Of a DNA stretch of 64,000 nt, positions 45,149-52,305 are shown one piece after another. The notes under the pieces are model-generated. The model was given only the letters and a program-made list of their open reading frames with translations, searched no databases and was not told where the DNA came from. The DNA is from Nakamurella deserti (GTDB taxonomy: Bacteria; Actinomycetota; Actinomycetes; Mycobacteriales; Nakamurellaceae): the NCBI RefSeq assembly GCF_003260015.1, contig NZ_QCXS01000002.1, forward strand, positions 806,001 through 870,000, in the 5' to 3' direction. A program made the position numbers and the translations under genes. Within the stretch, counting starts at the first letter, position 1. The number at the start of each line of letters is the position of its first letter.

Positions 45149-46393
45149 GTGCCGACCGTCAGCCCCACCGTCCGGACCCTGACCGCCGCCCAGGCCCGGC
45201 GGCTGGCCATCGCCGCGCAGGGTCTCGGCCGCGCCCGCCCGCTCGACGCACCGCCGGCCAGCCGGCTCCAGGTACAGCGGGCGGCGGCCGGGCAGGGACT
45301 GCTGCAGATCGACTCGGTCAACGTCCTCGCCCGGGCGCACTACATGCCGCTGTTCTCCCGGCTGGGCCGCTACGACACCGCCCACCTCGACGACGCGGTG
45401 TGGCCCACGGCCCCCGGCGTCACCGGGCGCCGGCCGCGACTGCTGGTCGAGGCCTGGGCACACGAGGCCTCCATGGTGCCGTTGGACGTCTGGACCAACC
45501 TCTGGTGGCGGCGTCGCGACCACGCGCTCGGACGCTGGAACTCCGCGATCCGGCTCGCCCGCGAGCATCCCGGGGCGCTGGACGAGGTGCTCGCGACGAT
45601 CGACGAGCACGGTCCGATGACGGCGGGCCAGGTCGAGCAGCACCTCGAGAAGGGCCGGGGCGCCGGCGGCTGGTGGGGATGGTCGGCCACCAAGACGGCG
45701 TGCGAGGTGCTGTTCGCCGCCGGGTCGATCGCCACCGCCCATCGCCGCGGGTTCGAGCGCTGGTACGACCTCACCGAGCGGGTGCTGCCGGCGGCGGTGC
45801 TGGCCGCCCCGCAGCCGGACGAGACGGACGCCAAGCGCACCCTCGTCGAGATCGCCGTCCGCCGGTGCGGTGTCGGCACGCTGGCCGACATCGCCGACTA
45901 CTTCCGGATGAGGACCGCCGACGTGGCCGTCGCGCTGACCGACCTGGTGGACGCCGGCGTCGTCGAGCCGGTCGCCGTCGACGGCTGGCGGGAACGCGCC
46001 TGGCGGCACGTCGACGTCCGGACCCCGCGGGCGGTCGACGGTGCGGCACTGCTGTGCCCGTTCGATCCGCTGGTCTGGTTCCGGCGCCGCACCGAGCGGC
46101 TGTTCGGGTTCCACTACCGCATCGAGATCTACACCCCGCAGGAGAAGCGGGTGTTCGGGTATTACGTGTTCCCGCTGCTGATCGACGACGCGCTCGTGGC
46201 GCGGTTCGACCTCAAGGCCGACCGGCAAGCCGGTGCCCTGCTCGTCCAGTCGTCCTGGCTCGAGCCCGGCCGGTCCGCTGACCAGGTCGTTCCCACCGCC
46301 CGCGCGGAGCTGCGCCGGATGGCCGACTGGCTGGGGCTGCCCGACGTGGTGGTCAGGCCCAGCGGTGATCTGGCACTAGCGTTGGGCGGGTGA
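45149..46393 (+). CDS. YcaQ-like winged-helix protein (crosslink DNA glycosylase family)
   Basis: A 414-residue member of the HTH_42/YcaQ family. E. coli YcaQ and Streptomyces AlkZ unhook DNA interstrand crosslinks by glycosylase action. Visible: LTAAQARRLAIAAQGLGR, GLLQIDSVNVLARAHYMPLFSRLG holding the Q-I-D motif equivalent to the family active site, VEAWAHEASMVP, the winged-helix TAGQVEQHLEK, and the C-terminal LLCPFDPLVWFRRRTERLFGF and YYVFPLLIDDALVARFDLKA. It is translated from a GTG. Direct repeats of GGGGACGGTCGGACCC lie upstream (about 45063-45110). The GGT-like gene overlaps its stop. Confidence 0.88.
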   Translation: MPTVSPTVRTLTAAQARRLAIAAQGLGRARPLDAPPASRLQVQRAAAGQGLLQIDSVNVLARAHYMPLFSRLGRYDTAHLDDAVWPTAPGVTGRRPRLLVEAWAHEASMVPLDVWTNLWWRRRDHALGRWNSAIRLAREHPGALDEVLATIDEHGPMTAGQVEQHLEKGRGAGGWWGWSATKTACEVLFAAGSIATAHRRGFERWYDLTERVLPAAVLAAPQPDETDAKRTLVEIAVRRCGVGTLADIADYFRMRTADVAVALTDLVDAGVVEPVAVDGWRERAWRHVDVRTPRAVDGAALLCPFDPLVWFRRRTERLFGFHYRIEIYTPQEKRVFGYYVFPLLIDDALVARFDLKADRQAGALLVQSSWLEPGRSADQVVPTARAELRRMADWLGLPDVVVRPSGDLALALGG

Positions 46394-47796
46394 CGAGTCG
46401 CATCCCCGCCGGCGTCGCCGCCGGTCATCCGGCCACCGCGACCGCCGGCCACCAGGTCCTCACCGCGGGTGGCAACGCCGCCGACGTCGCGTGCGCGATG
46501 ATCCTGGCCGGTTGTGTCGCCGAGACGATCTTCACCGGTCTCGGTGGTGGCGGGTTCGCCACCTACTACGACGCGGCCAGCGGCACCGTGACGTGTCACG
46601 ACTTCTTCGTCACCGTACCGGGTCTCGACGGGACCGTCGCCGGCAAGGGTGCGGGGATCGCGGTCACCTTCGGGGGTGGCGTCCCGGTGCCCTACGACGT
46701 CGGTGGCCCGACGGTCGCCGTCCCCGGGACGCCGGTGGGCGTGGAGACGCTGCACCGCCACCACGGGTCCCTGGACTGGGCCGACATCGTCCGCCCGGCA
46801 CGGGATCTGGCGGTCGCCGGCACGGAGTTCCCGCAGCAGCACGCCGCCCTGCTGACCGAGGTGTACCCGGCGTTCATGCTCGACGCCGGCGTCGCCGCCT
46901 ACTCGACGGACCAGGCGGGTGAGCGGCGGCTGCTGCAGGCCGGTGAACGGTTGTTCCACGACGGACTCGCCGAGACCCTCGACGGCTACGCACGACACGG
47001 CTCCGCGCACCTGATGTCCGGTGCCTTCGCCGACGAGCTCATCGCGCGGGTCCGCGCCGACGGCGGCGCGATGTCGCACCAGGACCTGCAGGCGTACCGC
47101 TCGCACCACCGTCCGGCCACGGCGACGCCGTTCGCGCAGGCGGTCGTGCACCTGCGGGGCGACGACCTCGACGACATGGGGGCCACCCTGGCCCGACTGG
47201 ATGTCGACGCGGTCCGGGCCGGCGGCGCGTCCCGGTCGCGGGCGTTGATCGCTGCGCTGGCCGGGGCGCCGAAGCGGTCGGACACCACGTCCTGTGTGGT
47301 CGTCGACGCCGCCGGCAATGCCTGTGCCGCAACCCATTCGCTCGGCCTCGGCTCGGGTGTGTGGGTCGGTGGGGTGCACGGCAACTCGATGATCGGCGAA
47401 GGTGAGCTGCTGCGCGGGCCGCTGGTTCCCGGCGAGCGGATGGGTTCGATGATGACACCGCTCGTCGCGCTGGACGAGGACGGCCAGCTGCTGCTGGCGG
47501 GCGGGGCGGCCGGCGGCAGCCGGATCCGCTCGTCGCTGCTGCAGGTGATGACCGCGGTGCTCGTGGAGGGCCGGCCCGTCGCCGAGGCCATCGCCCGGCC
47601 CCGGATGGCCTTCGGCGGCACCCTGGTGCACCTCGAGCCCGGATTCCCGCCGGAGACCGCGGCCGCTCTGGCCGCCGACGGCTACCAGATCCTGGACTGG
47701 GCCAACCGCGCGCCGTACTTCGGTGGGGTCTCGATGGCCACCCGCTCCGGCCTGGCCGCCGATCCGCGCCGTGGCGGTTTCGCCATCCCGCTCTGA
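46390..47796 (+). CDS. Gamma-glutamyltransferase-like Ntn hydrolase, short form
   Basis: A 468-residue homologue; the GTG overlaps the YcaQ-type stop. Family blocks: GHPATATAGHQVLTAGGNAADVACAM, GLGGGGFATYYDA, VAVPGTPVGVETLHRHHG, and the processing site where T299 starts TTSCVVVDAAGNACAATHSLG, then MMTPLVALDEDGQLLLAGGAAGGSRI. A typical enzyme is 550-600 residues and exported and has TTH where this has TTS. Here there is no signal peptide and the large-subunit end is short (DMGATLARLDVDAV). It may act in the cytoplasm on another amide; activity is uncertain. Confidence 0.83.
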   Translation: MTSRIPAGVAAGHPATATAGHQVLTAGGNAADVACAMILAGCVAETIFTGLGGGGFATYYDAASGTVTCHDFFVTVPGLDGTVAGKGAGIAVTFGGGVPVPYDVGGPTVAVPGTPVGVETLHRHHGSLDWADIVRPARDLAVAGTEFPQQHAALLTEVYPAFMLDAGVAAYSTDQAGERRLLQAGERLFHDGLAETLDGYARHGSAHLMSGAFADELIARVRADGGAMSHQDLQAYRSHHRPATATPFAQAVVHLRGDDLDDMGATLARLDVDAVRAGGASRSRALIAALAGAPKRSDTTSCVVVDAAGNACAATHSLGLGSGVWVGGVHGNSMIGEGELLRGPLVPGERMGSMMTPLVALDEDGQLLLAGGAAGGSRIRSSLLQVMTAVLVEGRPVAEAIARPRMAFGGTLVHLEPGFPPETAAALAADGYQILDWANRAPYFGGVSMATRSGLAADPRRGGFAIPL

Positions 47797-47919
47797 ACCC
47801 GCGCAGATGTCCGGGAGAAGAGCCGGGGCACGGGACGAGGGACGGGCACGGTCCACAGGACCGAGCAGGCGCCGGCCGCAGCGCCGGCGACCGGGCCTCG
47901 ACCCGGGCCCGCCGAAGCG

Positions 47920-48621
47920 TCAGCCGTCGGACGGCCCCGCGTCGGCGGCGGCCAGCGAGACGGCGCCGGACACGGTGCGTCCCTTGACGGTCAGCGAGCT
48001 GCCCTCGAGGTGCTCGACCACCGGCAGGGTGCTGCGCGCGGTACCGGACACCGTGGTCAGCTCGACCTTGGCCGCCACCCCGGCGTGGATCCCGACGTGC
48101 AGGGACCCCGACACCGCCGCCAGATCGACGGTGCCGCGGCTCGCGTCGCGGATGTCGATGTCACCGGACACCGTGCGCACCATGGCCCGTCCGTCGGCTC
48201 GCCCCACGGCGACCGCGCCGGAGGCGGTCTTGACCTCGATGCGCTCGGCGCGCCCGGTGATCCCGACCGCGGCCGACTCGGTCCGGGCGCGGACGCCCGA
48301 CCCGGCGGGGGCGGTGATGCGGACGATGAACCCGCTGTGCCAGCGACGGCGGGCCGGCTCGCTGTCGACGATCAGCTTGCCGTTGTCGAACGACACCAGC
48401 ACGTCCTCGGTGGCGTCGTCGGACGGCCCCGGCGCGGGCTGCTCGGCCGGCGTCCAGCCGGACACCGAGCGGATGACGTCGTCCAGGAAGCCGCCCGGGG
48501 CGTCGTCGGCGGTGATCACGTCGACGGTGGTCATGCTGGTGTCGGTCAGCTCGACGGTGACCGCGCCGGCGGCGTTGCGCACCTCGCAGGTGATCGGCTC
48601 GGGTGTCAGGTAGTGGTGCAT
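47920..48621 (-). CDS. DUF4097 beta-helix-like protein
   Basis: A 233-residue protein with the repeated short beta strands of DUF4097 proteins (VRTVSGDIDIRDAS, VDLAAVSGSLHVGI, VELTTVSGTARSTL, LTVKGRTVSGAVSL). The ATG at 48621 follows GGAGG-like bases. No signal peptide or membrane segment is present. In actinobacteria this family is often encoded next to a HicB/ribbon-helix-helix protein, as here; the joint function is not known to me. It lies 42 bases after the RHH gene and is probably cotranscribed. Confidence 0.82.
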   Translation of the reverse strand: MHHYLTPEPITCEVRNAAGAVTVELTDTSMTTVDVITADDAPGGFLDDVIRSVSGWTPAEQPAPGPSDDATEDVLVSFDNGKLIVDSEPARRRWHSGFIVRITAPAGSGVRARTESAAVGITGRAERIEVKTASGAVAVGRADGRAMVRTVSGDIDIRDASRGTVDLAAVSGSLHVGIHAGVAAKVELTTVSGTARSTLPVVEHLEGSSLTVKGRTVSGAVSLAAADAGPSDG

Positions 48622-48663
48622 CGGATCCTCCGGAGGCAGGGCTGGTCGGGCGGGGGCTGCGGA

Positions 48664-49242
48664 TCAGCCCTGGACGTAACCGCTGATGGTCTCCCCGCGG
48701 GGGGTGTCGCGGTCGTGGCGCTCCGCCTTGTCCTTCCACTTGCGCGGCAGGTCGGTCTTGATGGACTCGGCGACGGCCCGGGAGATGAACGAGTTCAGCG
48801 AGACACCCTGCTCGGCGGCGGCCTTCTCGGCCCGGCCCTTGAGCTCGTTGAACATCCGGACCGTGGTCCGGGTGAGGTCACCGCCGGCCTCGGCGAACGT
48901 CCGCTCGTGGCCGCGGTCCGTCCCGTCGGCGTCGCCGCCGTCGTCGCGGGCGGTGTCCGGGGTCGCGGCCGGCGTGGCCGTGCCGCCGGGAGCCCGGTCG
49001 GCGACCACCCGCACGTCGCGGCCCTCGATGCGGACGTCGACCGTCACCGGGGTGCCACCCGCGGACAGCTGGCGGGTCACCTCCGCGGCCAGGTCGGACA
49101 GGGCGTGCATGAGCGCGAGCCGGGCCGACGGCTCCAGGGCGGCGGCAACGGCCGACGCGGCCCGTCGGGTGGCCTCGTCACCCAGGGAGGCCGCCGCGGT
49201 CAGGTTGTCGCGGAGTTCGGAGGTGTACGTCGAAAGGTCCAT
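48664..49242 (-). CDS. HicB-like ribbon-helix-helix protein
   Basis: A 192-residue protein. The N-terminal part (1-90) has a helical region and TVDVRIEGRDVRVVAD; the middle is Asp/Gly-rich. Residues about 118-160 form a ribbon-helix-helix DNA-binding motif: LTRTTVRMFNELKGRAEKAA then EQGVSLNSFISRAVAESIK. Proteins of this type are annotated as HicB-family antitoxins, but no HicA toxin is nearby, so it is more likely a stand-alone regulator of itself and the DUF4097 gene. A set of GACACCAC repeats at its start codon is a likely operator. Confidence 0.8.
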   Translation of the reverse strand: MDLSTYTSELRDNLTAAASLGDEATRRAASAVAAALEPSARLALMHALSDLAAEVTRQLSAGGTPVTVDVRIEGRDVRVVADRAPGGTATPAATPDTARDDGGDADGTDRGHERTFAEAGGDLTRTTVRMFNELKGRAEKAAAEQGVSLNSFISRAVAESIKTDLPRKWKDKAERHDRDTPRGETISGYVQG

Positions 49243-49292
49243 GACACCACTGTGACACCACAGGTGACACCACGCAAGGGAAACGTGGTGTC
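49243..49292. promoter_or_regulatory. Operator-like GACACCAC repeats
   Basis: GACACCAC occurs at 49243-49250, 49254-49261 and 49266-49273, spaced 11 and 12 bp, and in inverse orientation (GTGGTGTC) at 49285-49292. The first copy is directly upstream of the RHH gene's ATG (49242). Spacing close to a helical turn fits cooperative binding of a ribbon-helix-helix dimer. Confidence 0.7.
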
Positions 49293-49355
49293 AGGGACCC
49301 GGAGAACGGCGCCGACGCGGCTCCACCGGGCTCCGACCTGCGGCGAAAGGCCCAC

Positions 49356-49361
49356 TAGAGT
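49356..49361 (+). promoter_or_regulatory. -10 box of the ferritin gene
   Basis: TAGAGT ends seven bases before the ferritin ATG. A GGGGA stretch lies in the same seven bases, so a leader-dependent start from another promoter is also possible. Confidence 0.5.
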
Positions 49362-49368
49362 ACGGGGA

Positions 49369-49911
49369 ATGACCCTCGCCAGCGCCAGCCGTTACGTGTC
49401 CCTGCTCGGTGACCAGGTCCGCAACGAGCTCGCCGCCAGTCAGCAGTACCTGGCGATCGCCGTGTGGTTCGACTCCCACGACCTGCCCCAGCTGGCGCGG
49501 CACTTCTACCGGCAGTCGGTCGAGGAGCGCAACCACGCGATGATGATGGTCCAGTGGATGCTGGACCGGGACCTCCCGGTGACCATCCCGTCGGTGCCCG
49601 AGGTGCGCAACGACTTCGCCGAGGTCACCGAGCCGATCGCGCTGGCACTGAGCCAGGAGAAGCAGGTCACCGATCAGATCCGCACCCTGTTCGCCACCGC
49701 GCGGGAGGAGAACGACGCGCTGGGTGAGCAGTTCATGCTGTGGTTCCTCAAGGAGCAGGTCGAGGAGGTCGCGTCCATGAGCACGCTGTTGACCATCGCG
49801 CAGCGGGCCGGCCGGGACTGGTTCGAGATCGAGACGTTCCTGGCCCGCGAGCTCGTCGGCGACGGCGGCCTCGACACCGACGCGCCGACGGCCGCGGGCG
49901 GGGCGCTGTAG
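49369..49911 (+). CDS. Ferritin (non-haem, BfrB/FtnA-like)
   Basis: A 180-residue ferritin that stores iron in a cytoplasmic 24-mer. The four-helix bundle and ligands are visible: QVRNELAASQQYLAIAVWFD with the first ligand Glu, HFYRQSVEERNHAMMMVQWM with the E..H pair (EERNH), ALSQEKQVTDQIRTLF, and FLKEQVEEVASMSTLL. No haem-binding methionine like that of bacterioferritin was identified. Similar to mycobacterial BfrB. The thyX gene begins three bases after its stop. Confidence 0.93.
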   Translation: MTLASASRYVSLLGDQVRNELAASQQYLAIAVWFDSHDLPQLARHFYRQSVEERNHAMMMVQWMLDRDLPVTIPSVPEVRNDFAEVTEPIALALSQEKQVTDQIRTLFATAREENDALGEQFMLWFLKEQVEEVASMSTLLTIAQRAGRDWFEIETFLARELVGDGGLDTDAPTAAGGAL

Positions 49912-49914
49912 CCC

Positions 49915-50646
49915 GTGCTGCGTGTGCAACTCGTCGGCGCGACCAGCTTCTCGCCGCCCGCCGACGTCCCCTGGGACACCGACGCCGACGGCGGACAGGC
50001 GCTGGCCGAGTTCGCCGGCCGCGCGTGCTACCAGTCGTGGTCCAAGCCGGTGGCCTCGACGGCGACCAATGCGGGCTACCTGCGGCACATCCTGCAGGTC
50101 GGGCACCTGTCGGTGCTGGAGCACGCCAGCGCGACCTTCTACGTCACCGGGGTGTCCCGTGCCCTGGCCCACGAGCTGATCCGGCACCGGCACCTGTCGG
50201 TGTCGGAGCTGTCGCAACGTCATCATCCCGCCGAGGACGTCGTCGTCCCCACCGCGATCGAGCGCGACCCCGAGTTGCGTGAGCTGTTCCTGACCTCGAC
50301 GGCGGCGGCCCGGGAGGCCTACACGACCGTCCTCACCGCGCTGGAGGCCAAGGTGGAGACCGCCCCGGCCGGGACGCTCAACCGTAAGCAGGCCCGCCAG
50401 GCCGCCCGCTCGGTGCTCACCCACGCCACTCCCACGGTGCTGGTCGTGACCGGCAACCTCCGGGCGTGGCGGCACTTCGTCGGGATGCGCGCCTCCGACG
50501 CCGCCGACACCGAGATCCGCGCGCTGGCCGTCACCGTCCTGCGGGAGCTGCTGCAGGTGGCGCCGCACGCGTTCACCGACTTTCGGATCTCCCAGCTCCC
50601 CGACGGCTCGGAGACCGCGGCCAGCCCGCTGATCGGCGAGGGCTGA
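49915..50646 (+). CDS. thyX: Flavin-dependent thymidylate synthase
   Basis: A 243-residue ThyX, which makes dTMP from dUMP with methylenetetrahydrofolate and FAD. The signature [13 protein letters not shown] is at 90-102. Other family parts: [50 protein letters not shown] and [20 protein letters not shown]. The GTG at 49915 gives the usual start (LRVQLVGAT). In mycobacteria thyX, dapA and the RNase J gene are also neighbours. Confidence 0.96.
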   Translation: MLRVQLVGATSFSPPADVPWDTDADGGQALAEFAGRACYQSWSKPVASTATNAGYLRHILQVGHLSVLEHASATFYVTGVSRALAHELIRHRHLSVSELSQRHHPAEDVVVPTAIERDPELRELFLTSTAAAREAYTTVLTALEAKVETAPAGTLNRKQARQAARSVLTHATPTVLVVTGNLRAWRHFVGMRASDAADTEIRALAVTVLRELLQVAPHAFTDFRISQLPDGSETAASPLIGEG

Positions 50647-50702
50647 CGCTTCCCCGGGTGTCCGTCGGCCCCGCCGGCTGCGTCACCGTCGGCGGTGATG
50701 GG

Positions 50703-50708
50703 TACCGT
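50703..50708 (+). promoter_or_regulatory. -10 box of a leaderless promoter
   Basis: TACCGT ends seven bases before the GTG at 50716, which decides between that start and upstream GTG/ATG codons at 50695-50700. Confidence 0.5.
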
Positions 50709-50715
50709 CGCGTCT

Positions 50716-51363
50716 GTGCCTGATACCGGACCCACCACCGTCGCCCAGCGCGAGCGGGCCGCCCTCGCGGACCTCTTCGACGAGGTCGGGCCCGACCAGC
50801 CCACGCTCGACGAGGGGTGGCTGACCGCCGACCTGCTGCACCATCTGCTGATCCGCGAGGAGCGACCGGACGCCGCCGTCGCGCAGTTCGTCGGACCGTT
50901 GAACTTCTGGGCCGAGCGGGTCGTCGACGGGTACCGGAAGCTGCCGTGGGCGCAACGGGTGGACCGCTGGCGGCAGGGACCGTCGGGTCTGAGTCCGGCC
51001 CGCATCGGCAGGATCGACGCGGCGATGAACACCGTCGAGCACTTCATCCACCACGAGGACGTGCGTCGCGGGGTGCCCGGCTGGACCGTGCGCACCCTGG
51101 ACCCGGAGACCGGACAGGCGGTCCTGGACGCCGTCCGCAGTCGGATGTCGGGTCTGCAGCTGAGGAAGCTCGGCGTGGGCGTGCAGGGACGGCTGCCGGA
51201 CCGGCGGACCTTCCAGATCCGGCTCGGCGACCCGGCCGTCACGCTGGTCGGCGCCCCGAGCGAGCTGCTGTTGTGGATCAGCGGCCGTCGCACCGCGTGT
51301 GAGGTGGAAGTCGAGGGCTCACCGGCCGCGCTGGAGATGGTTGAGCGGGCCTCCCGGCGGTAG
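50716..51363 (+). CDS. TIGR03085-type (mycothiol-isomerase-like) metal-binding protein
   Basis: A 215-residue protein of the DinB/MDMPI superfamily, TIGR03085 subgroup, common in actinobacteria and of unknown substrate. Features: QRERAALADLFDEVGPDQPTL, LHHLLIREERPDAA, and MNTVEHFIHHEDVRRG, which carries the His residues expected to bind a metal, then a C-terminal domain (RTFQIRLGDPAVTLVGAP). The GTG at 50716 is preferred because of the -10-like box and because relatives begin shortly before RER. It precedes dapA; its stop is part of the dapA promoter box. Confidence 0.85.
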   Translation: MPDTGPTTVAQRERAALADLFDEVGPDQPTLDEGWLTADLLHHLLIREERPDAAVAQFVGPLNFWAERVVDGYRKLPWAQRVDRWRQGPSGLSPARIGRIDAAMNTVEHFIHHEDVRRGVPGWTVRTLDPETGQAVLDAVRSRMSGLQLRKLGVGVQGRLPDRRTFQIRLGDPAVTLVGAPSELLLWISGRRTACEVEVEGSPAALEMVERASRR

Positions 51364-51366
51364 GTT
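51361..51366 (+). promoter_or_regulatory. -10 box of dapA overlapping the upstream stop codon
   Basis: TAGGTT begins with the TAG stop of the preceding gene and ends six bases before the dapA ATG. Confidence 0.45.
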
Positions 51367-51372
51367 GAGCGC

Positions 51373-52302
51373 ATGACAACCCTGTTCGCGGGCCCGACCG
51401 GGCGTCCGGGACGGCCTTTCGGGACCGTCCTCTCGGCGATGATCACCCCGTTCGACGCCGAGGGCAGGCTCGACCTGAAGGTCGCGGCCGAGCTCGCGAC
51501 CCGGCTGGTGGACTCCGGCGGGCACGACGGGCTGGTCCTCAACGGCACCACCGGCGAGTGCCCGACGACCACCGACGCCGAGAAGGCGGACCTCATCCGG
51601 GCCGTCGTCGACGCGGTCGGCGACCGTTGCACCATCGTCGCCGGCGCCAGCACCTACGACACCGCGCACTCGATCCAGCAGGCCCGGGACGCCGAGAAGG
51701 CGGGTGCCCACGGCACCCTGCTGGTCACCCCGTACTACTCCCGGCCGCAGCAGGCCGGCCTGCTCGCGCACTTCACTGCCGTCGCCGACGCCACCGACCT
51801 GCCCGTGATGCTGTACGACATCCCGGCCCGTTCGGTGGTGCCGATCGAGGTCGACACCATGCTCCGGCTCGCCGAGCACCCGCGGATCACCGCGGTGAAG
51901 GACGCCAAGGGCGACCTGCTCGCCGGCGCCCGGGTGATGAACGAGAGCGATCTGGCCTTCTACTCCGGCGACGACCCGCTGACCCTGCCGTGGATGTCCA
52001 TCGGCGCGGTCGGCATCGTCAGCATCATCGCCCACGTCGTCGGACCGCACGTCCGCGCCCTGGTCGACGCCGCCAACGCCGGTGACCTCGTCGAGGCACG
52101 CCGGATCCACAACCTGCTGATGCCGGCGCACACCGCCATGGCGCGGACCGGCGGCGGCGCCGGCCTCGTCTTCGCCAAAGCCGCCCTGCGCCTGCAGGGT
52201 CTCGAAGTGGGCGATCCGCGGCTCCCGCAGCTGCCGGCCACTCCTTCCCAGATCGAGCTGATCGCCGGCGATCTGGACCGAATCCAAGAGCTGAGTAACT
52301 GA
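51373..52302 (+). CDS. dapA: 4-hydroxy-tetrahydrodipicolinate synthase
   Basis: A 309-residue class I aldolase-type TIM barrel that joins pyruvate and aspartate semialdehyde, the first committed step to diaminopimelate and lysine. The Schiff-base lysine is K176 in ITAVKDAKGDL; the tyrosine in MLYDIPARS and the GTTGECPTT motif are also present. The start GRPFGTVLSAMITPFDAEG is the family N-terminus. Four bases separate its stop from the rnj GTG, so the two are cotranscribed. Confidence 0.97.
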   Translation: MTTLFAGPTGRPGRPFGTVLSAMITPFDAEGRLDLKVAAELATRLVDSGGHDGLVLNGTTGECPTTTDAEKADLIRAVVDAVGDRCTIVAGASTYDTAHSIQQARDAEKAGAHGTLLVTPYYSRPQQAGLLAHFTAVADATDLPVMLYDIPARSVVPIEVDTMLRLAEHPRITAVKDAKGDLLAGARVMNESDLAFYSGDDPLTLPWMSIGAVGIVSIIAHVVGPHVRALVDAANAGDLVEARRIHNLLMPAHTAMARTGGGAGLVFAKAALRLQGLEVGDPRLPQLPATPSQIELIAGDLDRIQELSN

Positions 52303-52305
52303 CAC

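Noticed and set aside
42317-46228. 1303-codon frame on the minus strand.
   Set aside because: It lies opposite the Tat-exported protein and the YcaQ-like gene, which have recognisable motifs; its translation has none.
48664-49242. HicAB toxin-antitoxin locus.
   Set aside because: Only a HicB/RHH-like protein is present; no HicA double-stranded RNA-binding-like toxin is found on either side.
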